From assembly GCA_903920405.1 (NCBI GenBank), contig CAIXMC010000050.1, positions 1 through 11,371 of the forward strand: a stretch of 11,371 bases of DNA. Direction: 5' to 3'. Shown here piece by piece: positions 5,428 through 11,371 of the stretch (positions are counted from its first letter, which is position 1; each line of letters opens with the position of its first letter). A program made the translations under genes and the position numbers. The DNA comes from an uncultured beta proteobacterium (GTDB lineage Bacteria > Pseudomonadota > Gammaproteobacteria > Burkholderiales > Burkholderiaceae_C). Below the pieces are notes generated by a model. It saw nothing but the letters and a program-made list of their open reading frames with translations, searched no databases and was not told where the DNA came from.

Positions 5428-7605
5428 ATGCCCCCCGAACTAACCGCCCTGGCCACTCCAATCCTGCACTGGTCTGTTGGCACCTTGCTGGCGTTTTCGG
5501 TGCTGGCATTTGTCGGGCAATTCCTGCTGCCCGGCATTCGCATAGGCCGCCAACTTAAAAAAGCCAATCAAAAACTCATGGCACTGAAAGCTGCCGGGCC
5601 TGTGCTTGATCTTGACCGTGTTCGCAGCGAAGTGATGGTCAGTGTCGATCTGCGTCATGCCTGGGACGAGTACCGCGACACGCTGCATGGTCAAAAGCAG
5701 GTGACTGCGGCCGGCGTGTTGGAGGTTTGCCGCTGGCGCGCCACATCCATGGCCAGTGGCTTTTTTACGGAGCAGGCCTTGATTGCCGTGCCGCTTCGCA
5801 CCGAGTTTTACAAGCATTTGCCTGGCATTTTGACCGGGCTGGGCATTATTGGCACTTTCTCTGGGTTGATCATTGGGTTACAGGGTTTCAAGGTGACGGA
5901 CGATGCGCAAGTGGTGCGTCGCAGTCTGGAGACGCTGATAGTGAGCGTGGGGGGTGCGTTTGTCGTGTCGGGCGCGGCGATTGCGTTGGCCATTTTGGTG
6001 ACAGCGATTGAGAAATTTACGGTGAACCGGCGCTACGCTGATCTGGAAACATTGTGCAGCGTACTGGACAGTCTGTTTGACACCGGTGCAGGTGAAGAGT
6101 ATTTGCAGCGGCTGGTTGAAGCCTCCGAGACCTCGGCCACGCAAACCATGCAGATGAAAGAATCTTTGGTGACTGACCTCAAACAGGTCCTCACGGAACT
6201 GACGCATCAGCAAATTGCCACCATGACCACCACCAGCTCCCATTTGGGGCAGGTCATTTCCACCAGTTTGACCGAGGGGCTGACGGAGCCGCTGGCGCGT
6301 ATTTCGGACGCGGTTCAGGCGGTGGGGCACAGCCAGGGTGAAGCGGTCAATAAACTATTGACCGATGTGTTGGGCGGATTTACCGCACAGATGGACAGCA
6401 TGTTTGGCTCGCAAATGCGTGGCGTGAACGAGATGCTGGTGCAAACGGCCAACACCATCGCATCGGCATCTGTGCGCTTTGAACAATTGGCAGGCCAGAT
6501 GCAGCAAGCCGGCACGGGGGCTGCCGATGCCATGGCGCAACGCATGGACGAGGCTGTGCAGCAGGTGCTTTTGCGCCAGTCTGAAGCCAACGACCAGATG
6601 CGTCTTTTCATGGATCAACTCACAACCTCGGTGGCCAACAGCCAGAGCGAATCTGCCGAATTGACCCTGGGCATGATGAAGGAGTTGGGCGAAAGCACCA
6701 GTGCCTTGATTCAAAGCCTGCAAGACCAGGCGCACAACGCGCAGCAATCCCACAGCGCACATCAAAACGAGCGCGATGCGCAAATGCGATCGCTCTTGGA
6801 ACAGTTGCAGTTGAACATGGCCAAAAGCCAGGGCGAATCTGCCAGTGCAACTGCCCGGTTGTTTGACCAGCTTGGTGAGACAACAGGCCATTGGGTGCAA
6901 GACCTGCAAGAGCAAGCCAACCATGCCCAGGAAGAGCATACCGAACGTCAAATAGAACTGGCTGCCCGAACAGCAGAATTGCTCCAGGGTCAAAGCGCTC
7001 AAGTAAGTCAGTTGAGTGCCGTGGTGCAACAAGCCAGCGTGGCCATGCGTGAAGCCATTGAGCGTTTGCAAACCAGCACCCACAGCAACATCGAGCGCAT
7101 GGGGCTGGGCGCAGAGCGCTTGCATGATGCATCCAGCCATCTGAGCGACAACCTGGGTGCCATGAAGTCAGCGAGCGATGGTTTGGGAAACATGGCAGGC
7201 CAACTCAATGTATCTGCCAGCACTTTGAGCAGTGCGCTGGTGGCCACCCAGCAGTCTTTGGGTGACCATGGGGCAGTTCGGGATGCACTGGCCGCCATGG
7301 TGACGGACTTGCGCAGTACCGTTGAAAACGCAAAACGCGAAGCCTCCCTGACCGTCGATCTGGTCAATAGCCTGCAAGTTGCCAGCCAACGTCTGACAGA
7401 GGCCCAGCGTGCGGCGGATACCTACCTTCAAGGTGTGACCGAGGTGCTGGGCGAAGCGCATGGCGCGTTTGCCAGGCAAATGGAAATCACTTTGCGAGAT
7501 GGCAACCGCGTTTTCCATGAAGAATTGGCACAGGCCACCGGTTTGCTCAAAGGTGCCATCCAGGACTTGGGTGAGGTGCTTGACAACCTGCCGTCGGCAG
7601 CTTGA
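5428..7605 (+). CDS. zorA: ZorA, MotA-like motor protein of type I Zorya
   Basis: ZorA is the inner-membrane stator-like subunit of Zorya. Five copies surround a ZorB dimer and carry a long cytoplasmic tail that is thought to pass the signal of phage attack to the effectors. The 725-residue protein fits the family. A membrane segment lies at about 8-37. MotA-like segments lie at about 131-154 (LPGILTGLGIIGTFSGLIIG) and 170-197 (LIVSVGGAFVVSGAAIALAI). From about 198 to the end it is Gln/Glu/Ala-rich and helical, about 530 residues of probable coiled coil. Two tandem 62-residue units occur at residues 390-451 and 452-513. An in-frame TAA at 5419-5421 leaves ATG 5428 as the first possible start. 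I see no ribosome-binding site, so coupling to the upstream gene is possible. zorB starts 2 nt after the stop. Confidence 0.92.
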   Translation: MPPELTALATPILHWSVGTLLAFSVLAFVGQFLLPGIRIGRQLKKANQKLMALKAAGPVLDLDRVRSEVMVSVDLRHAWDEYRDTLHGQKQVTAAGVLEVCRWRATSMASGFFTEQALIAVPLRTEFYKHLPGILTGLGIIGTFSGLIIGLQGFKVTDDAQVVRRSLETLIVSVGGAFVVSGAAIALAILVTAIEKFTVNRRYADLETLCSVLDSLFDTGAGEEYLQRLVEASETSATQTMQMKESLVTDLKQVLTELTHQQIATMTTTSSHLGQVISTSLTEGLTEPLARISDAVQAVGHSQGEAVNKLLTDVLGGFTAQMDSMFGSQMRGVNEMLVQTANTIASASVRFEQLAGQMQQAGTGAADAMAQRMDEAVQQVLLRQSEANDQMRLFMDQLTTSVANSQSESAELTLGMMKELGESTSALIQSLQDQAHNAQQSHSAHQNERDAQMRSLLEQLQLNMAKSQGESASATARLFDQLGETTGHWVQDLQEQANHAQEEHTERQIELAARTAELLQGQSAQVSQLSAVVQQASVAMREAIERLQTSTHSNIERMGLGAERLHDASSHLSDNLGAMKSASDGLGNMAGQLNVSASTLSSALVATQQSLGDHGAVRDALAAMVTDLRSTVENAKREASLTVDLVNSLQVASQRLTEAQRAADTYLQGVTEVLGEAHGAFARQMEITLRDGNRVFHEELAQATGLLKGAIQDLGEVLDNLPSAA
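6595..6966 (+). repeat. Tandem 186-bp (62-residue) duplication in the ZorA tail
   Basis: The unit beginning QMRLFMDQL at 6595 is repeated at 6781 as QMRSLLEQL, 186 bp later. Matching landmarks include ANSQSESA/AKSQGESA, KELGEST/DQLGETT, IQSLQDQAHNAQ/VQDLQEQANHAQ and the closing ERDA/ELAA. The copies are divergent but clearly aligned without gaps. A weaker trace of a third copy may follow (ARTAELLQGQ). Confidence 0.75.
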
Positions 7606-7607
7606 AC

Positions 7608-8375
7608 ATGTTTGGTGGTGTACGCACTTCACGTTCACAACGCAGCCGCGAAGAAGGGGAAAAGCCTTTCTGGATTTCGTTTTCTGACCTGATGTCGGCG
7701 CTGATGGTGCTGTTTTTGGTCGCACTGACCGTGGCGCTGCTGGCAGTCACCAAAAAGGTCTCGGAAGACGAACGCGAAGACAGGGAACGTCTGGCGGCCA
7801 TTACGGTTTTAATGAACGAGATCAAACAGGTGGTGTCTGCCAAAGAGTTTGAAGGTGTGCGCGTCATTGGCAACACCATTGACTTTGGCCCGCGGGGGCG
7901 CTTTGAGCGTGAAGGGCAAAACACATTGTCTTTACCGCAACGGCAAGTGCTTCGCCAGTTCACTCCCCGTTTGTTGGATCGTCTGCGGGTAACCGATGCG
8001 GGCAAATACTGGTTCAAACGTGCCGTGGTCGAAGGGTACGCCAGCCAGAGCGGCAAATACCTGTTCAACCTGAACCTGAGCCTGGAGCGCAGTGAACGGG
8101 TGCTGTGCGAACTGTTGCGCGAGCCTGTCAATGGAGAACTCCCACTGCCAGAGGCCGACCGTGAACTGATTGCCACACGGTTTTTTGTGGGTGGCGCATC
8201 GTTTAACTCGTTGCGTTCTACCGCTGATGACAGCCGGCGCATTGAGTTCAAACTGGAATTCAAAAGCCGCCAGGAACGCCATGACGAACGTCTTCAAACC
8301 CCACCCGTGGCAGATGCTGATGCCCTGGCGCAGGCACTTGACCCCAAAGAGCGATGCCCCATTTTGAACCGTTAG
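7608..8375 (+). CDS. zorB: ZorB, MotB-like protein with OmpA domain, type I Zorya
   Basis: ZorB is the inner subunit of the Zorya motor, anchored to peptidoglycan by its OmpA-like domain. The 255-residue product has a short cytoplasmic N-terminus, then one membrane helix starting FWISFSDLMSALMVLFLVAL. Asp27 in this segment matches the ion-carrying Asp of MotB and the essential Asp of E. coli ZorB. The OmpA-like domain fills the second half, with NLNLSLERSERV at about 151-162 and the closing DDSRRIEFKLEF at about 205-216. I chose ATG 7608; a TTG at 7602 would overlap the zorA stop and add two residues. The 3' end overlaps zorC by 22 nt, suggesting translational coupling. The same family is seen, disrupted, at 1-394. 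Confidence 0.93.
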   Translation: MFGGVRTSRSQRSREEGEKPFWISFSDLMSALMVLFLVALTVALLAVTKKVSEDEREDRERLAAITVLMNEIKQVVSAKEFEGVRVIGNTIDFGPRGRFEREGQNTLSLPQRQVLRQFTPRLLDRLRVTDAGKYWFKRAVVEGYASQSGKYLFNLNLSLERSERVLCELLREPVNGELPLPEADRELIATRFFVGGASFNSLRSTADDSRRIEFKLEFKSRQERHDERLQTPPVADADALAQALDPKERCPILNR

Positions 8376-10063
8376 ACGCGCTGCGCGCCAAACTCTCTGC
8401 TGCATTGAGCCATCGGCAGGTGTCTGCCGCGTCAGCCTGGGGCAACCCGGGGATGATGACCGAAGTTCTTCGCACCATCCAACGCGATTTTGAGGGTACC
8501 GATGGCAAGCCACCCACGCAAGACGTGCTGGCCAAGGCGCTGAACCACTTTACCCAAACCCAAGAGGTGGCCAATTTCACGGAACTCAAATACGTTTGCT
8601 ATGGCGTGACGGTACCCGTGGGAAAAGCGCAGCAACGCGTGATGGACAGCGCGCCATTATTCGATGGGCTGCTCTTGTTGGTGCAGCAACAAGAAACAAG
8701 ACAGAAACAGTTTCGTCGCTGTTACCAGGGCCTGCTGCATGGCTATTTTGAATTGGATCGGCATACCGAGGGTGTGGCGGGCGCGCATTGGCATCGTCTG
8801 GGTACTTTTTTGAACCACAAACTCCAGCCTGTTCTGGATGCTGTATCGCAGCGAGGCCATACACCCGACTGGCTTCAAACGCTGAACCATCACCGAAATT
8901 TACTTACCGATGACCCGTGCAGCCGGTATGCCAAACGCCTGGCACAAGGCGATTTTGTGGAACTGAAAACAGTCTGCACCGGGCTGGGCATTGCGGGATC
9001 GTCCTGGGTGTGGCATGACGCGCTGATGGCTTATGTTCAGTGGGTTTGCGCGTGTGATGATGACACTTTCCTGAGGGCATTGCCCCGTGTTTTGCAATTG
9101 CTCAATGGTCAGGCCGACCTGAAACTCCCGCCCATGTTGTCCACACAGGCCACTGCGCTCACAGTGGTACGGTACTCGCGTTGCGCCAGCAAACCAGAAC
9201 ATACCGAGTTGCGCGATACCTGTCTGCACTGGATTGGCAACCCGTGGCTCAAACGCACCGATTGGGATGCCACTGTCAAACATGAACCTGCACGTCAGAT
9301 GGTGGACAGTTGGTTGAAACGCCGCTTGATCAGGGACTTTTTTGAACTGCTGGCGCAAGACGGTGCCGCTGACCTGCGCCGACTGAACTTCTGGCTCAAA
9401 TGGGAGTCCAGCATCACCGACATGTGGTTTGTGCTGGGTTCTGATGCACGGTTTAACCAAAGTGCTGCCTTCATCGATTTGCGCAAACGCATGGAGGGCA
9501 ACCTGCGAATTCTGAATGACAACCACGCGCAAAACAACGCCTTTGTCATGCGCATCCATCAACTGCTGGTGATTGAATTTGGGGTAACAGGCAACGCCTG
9601 CTTTGTTTTTGCAGCCGCAGACTTTCATACCAGCCTGGCACAAAAAACCTTCAGCATCCACGAACTCAAACAAAAAACACCTGCACCGGTCGCACGCTTG
9701 TCGCATCAATCGCATTGGGAGTGGAAATTTGACGATGAACTGCGCAAACTGCTTTGCAACGTACCCCTGTCAAAGTCTGCCTTGTACGATCAATCTGCAC
9801 CATCGCCCCAGCCTGCACAAACGGTATTTCGCAGCCGTCTGCCCACACCTGCCATCCCCAAAACGCCGTCCATTGACTTGGATGCCATTTGGCATTTGTG
9901 CAAACAAAACAATATCCAATGGGAAGACAACCGCCCCAAGCAAGGCGCTTTGTGGGTGTTGATTCCCGACAGAAACAAACGCCCAGGTCTTGCCGCTTTG
10001 CTTGACCGTGGCGGGTTTCGTTATGCGCATGGCAAAGGGTTTTGGCTTAAAGACGAGAATTGA
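8354..10063 (+). CDS. zorC: ZorC, EH-signature DNA-binding protein of type I Zorya
   Basis: ZorC is a cytoplasmic Zorya protein that binds DNA and is needed for defence. The 569-residue product has the family's usual length. The N-terminal 350 residues are helical and unassigned. The EH-signature domain shows Glu408 in LLVIEFGVTGNACFVF and His451 in RLSHQSHWEWKFDDEL. Their 43-residue spacing equals that which I remember for the essential Glu400 and His443 of E. coli ZorC. After a Pro/Ser-rich linker at about 475-505, a small C-terminal domain (about 508-569) ends in GGFRYAHGKGFWLKDEN. The start at ATG 8354 lies inside zorB and has AAAGAG just upstream. zorD begins 3 nt after the stop. Confidence 0.9.
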   Translation: MPHFEPLDALRAKLSAALSHRQVSAASAWGNPGMMTEVLRTIQRDFEGTDGKPPTQDVLAKALNHFTQTQEVANFTELKYVCYGVTVPVGKAQQRVMDSAPLFDGLLLLVQQQETRQKQFRRCYQGLLHGYFELDRHTEGVAGAHWHRLGTFLNHKLQPVLDAVSQRGHTPDWLQTLNHHRNLLTDDPCSRYAKRLAQGDFVELKTVCTGLGIAGSSWVWHDALMAYVQWVCACDDDTFLRALPRVLQLLNGQADLKLPPMLSTQATALTVVRYSRCASKPEHTELRDTCLHWIGNPWLKRTDWDATVKHEPARQMVDSWLKRRLIRDFFELLAQDGAADLRRLNFWLKWESSITDMWFVLGSDARFNQSAAFIDLRKRMEGNLRILNDNHAQNNAFVMRIHQLLVIEFGVTGNACFVFAAADFHTSLAQKTFSIHELKQKTPAPVARLSHQSHWEWKFDDELRKLLCNVPLSKSALYDQSAPSPQPAQTVFRSRLPTPAIPKTPSIDLDAIWHLCKQNNIQWEDNRPKQGALWVLIPDRNKRPGLAALLDRGGFRYAHGKGFWLKDEN

Positions 10064-10066
10064 TAA

Positions 10067-11371
10067 ATGTTTGATACGCTTTTTGGAAAAAACAAAGTAT
10101 CGGCAGCAGCGCAAAGCGTGCTTACACCTGTGAGTTACAACTCCGAAGGCATTCACTACCACTTGCCTGCCGATGCCAAAACACAGTGGCTGCAAGCACC
10201 CTCTGAAGCAAACGATGCAGCAGACCTTCACGCCAGGCTGAACCAGATTTTTCTGGAGGGTTTTGGTGATTGGCGCAAAGCCGAATTTGTATTGCCCTGG
10301 CGCGATGTTTACGCTTTGTTACAGCACCCCGAACTGGCGAACTACCGAGAAGCCTTGCTGATACCCCCGACATCACAGGCACGCCCTCGGCTGACCAGCA
10401 GGGGCGCGTTGATGGATGCAGACTTTTCTGTGATGCTGGATGAGTGGGTTGATCCGCAAGGCCGTCGCTTGCAGCCTGTTCCCAAGCTACAAGGCTGTGT
10501 GCTGACGGTGGATGGCACTTGTGCGCTGTTGCCTGAACCCCTGCACCGGCTGCTCGATGAGTTGAGCCGCTTTCACGCCTGTGCGCCAGAGCAGCGCACG
10601 CAGTCTTTCAAGGAACAGTCGTTTGGTCGTATGCGCACCTTGGCCAAACGCAGCGCTTGCCCCGTGTCTGACTATGTGGCGCGCACGGTGGTGCTCACGC
10701 CTGAGCGTCTGCGTCTGTCTTTGGAGCGTCGCGGTGAGGGCGAGGGTTCACTGTTGGAGGTCATCCCGGGCTTTGACGAAGCACCCGCTGGCTGGTTGAG
10801 CCAGTTTGACCGCTTGCCATTGCAAGACAGCTACGATGTGCCAGACGGGCCAGCCCTGGTGCGTGTTGTCATCAGCCCCGAAGTGCGAGCCGTTTTGGCC
10901 GAGATCAAGCACATGCCCGCACGGCGTGCCTACGGGCCACGAGCGCAGGCTTTTGCGCGCAACCCGTTTGGTGTGCTGGGCGAAGCTGCACATGGGGTGG
11001 TTGATGCCGACCAGTTTGAACAGGCGTGTGCCGACGCAGGCATTTCTTTTGAGCGATTCACGCCACAGGTGCAGCGTGGCGAAATGGGTGAAGTGTTGCG
11101 TGTTGGTTTGCTGATTGAAGCCCCTGGCAATTTGTTGCAGGAAGCGCAGACGCTGTGGTTTACCGATACCGCCGAACTGCTGCGGTTCACCGACAAACTG
11201 GGGCGCTGTCTGACTGACGAATCGCAATGTATTCAATGGCTTGGACATGAGTTGGATATGGAGGGTGATACCCACACACATCTGGAAGAACTGCAATCGT
11301 GGTGGCGTGAGTGGGCCAGCCCCAGCCTGTGGACGGCGGCTGAGGTGCTGGACTTGCGCCATTACGCAGCA
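10067..11371 (+). CDS. zorD: ZorD, N-terminal 435 residues (cut by window end)
   Basis: The frame from ATG 10067 is open to the last base (435 codons). By position after zorC this is ZorD, the SNF2-type DNA translocase and nuclease of type I Zorya, usually about 1,080 residues. The visible part corresponds to the N-terminal region, which in the known protein precedes and regulates the helicase core. No Walker A or DEAH-type motif is present yet, as expected. The segment begins MFDTLFGKNK and has no signal peptide or membrane helix, so it is cytoplasmic. The start follows the zorC stop by 3 nt (TGA TAA ATG), with only a weak upstream ribosome-binding site, so translation is probably coupled. 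The assignment rests mainly on gene order, because the catalytic part lies outside the window. Base composition matches zorA-C. Confidence 0.8.
   Translation, partial: MFDTLFGKNKVSAAAQSVLTPVSYNSEGIHYHLPADAKTQWLQAPSEANDAADLHARLNQIFLEGFGDWRKAEFVLPWRDVYALLQHPELANYREALLIPPTSQARPRLTSRGALMDADFSVMLDEWVDPQGRRLQPVPKLQGCVLTVDGTCALLPEPLHRLLDELSRFHACAPEQRTQSFKEQSFGRMRTLAKRSACPVSDYVARTVVLTPERLRLSLERRGEGEGSLLEVIPGFDEAPAGWLSQFDRLPLQDSYDVPDGPALVRVVISPEVRAVLAEIKHMPARRAYGPRAQAFARNPFGVLGEAAHGVVDADQFEQACADAGISFERFTPQVQRGEMGEVLRVGLLIEAPGNLLQEAQTLWFTDTAELLRFTDKLGRCLTDESQCIQWLGHELDMEGDTHTHLEELQSWWREWASPSLWTAAEVLDLRHYAA

Noticed and set aside
6355..7140. Minus-strand open frame of 261 codons inside zorA
   Set aside because: It is antisense to a well-supported coding region, with His/Leu/Cys-rich content typical of a shadow frame.
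8900..9715. Minus-strand open frame of 271 codons inside zorC
   Set aside because: It is antisense to the EH-signature gene, shows no domain and has no ribosome-binding site context. It is a shadow frame.
1..11371. CRISPR arrays, tRNA or rRNA genes, full insertion sequences
   Set aside because: None was seen. The only repeats are short palindromes, three 9-bp promoter repeats, the MITE and the ZorA tail duplication.

Overview
The window looks like part of a bacterial defence island. The main operon has moderate GC with proteobacterial-style codon use. A betaproteobacterium of the Burkholderiales type is my best guess, from general protein character only. There is no rRNA, tRNA, CRISPR array or housekeeping gene to fix the taxonomy.

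Layout: (1) 1-1808, plus strand: decayed remains of an OmpA/MotB-type gene and an EH-signature gene. These are the same two families as ZorB and ZorC, but divergent and more AT-rich. The OmpA gene is interrupted by a 95-bp MITE (18-bp terminal inverted repeats, 8-bp target duplication). The EH gene is frameshifted at a T9 run. (2) 1809-2200: no intact gene. (3) 2201-3367, minus strand: a two-gene toxin-antitoxin-like module, a helix-turn-helix protein followed by a PIN-domain protein, with three 9-bp tandem repeats in its promoter region. (4) 3368-4033: mostly non-coding, rich in palindromes and hairpins. (5) 4034-5394, plus strand: two small genes that begin with the same short N-terminal module (SEDGVRF...GTW.PD) joined to unrelated bodies. 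One has Sel1-like repeats. The other is frameshifted at a G5 run. (6) 5428 to the window end: a type I Zorya anti-phage operon, zorA-zorB-zorC-zorD. The first three are complete and zorD is cut by the window edge after 435 codons.

How the genes work together: in Zorya, ZorA and ZorB form a MotAB-like, ion-driven inner-membrane complex with a long cytoplasmic tail. It is thought to sense phage damage to the envelope and to engage ZorC (DNA-binding, EH-signature) and ZorD (SNF2-type translocase/nuclease), which attack the incoming DNA. The intact genes are almost contiguous (2-nt gap, 22-nt overlap, 3-nt gap), which fits one translationally coupled unit. The remnants at the left suggest that an older, related system sat here and was inactivated, with the toxin-antitoxin module and the two module-sharing genes now between it and the functional Zorya operon.
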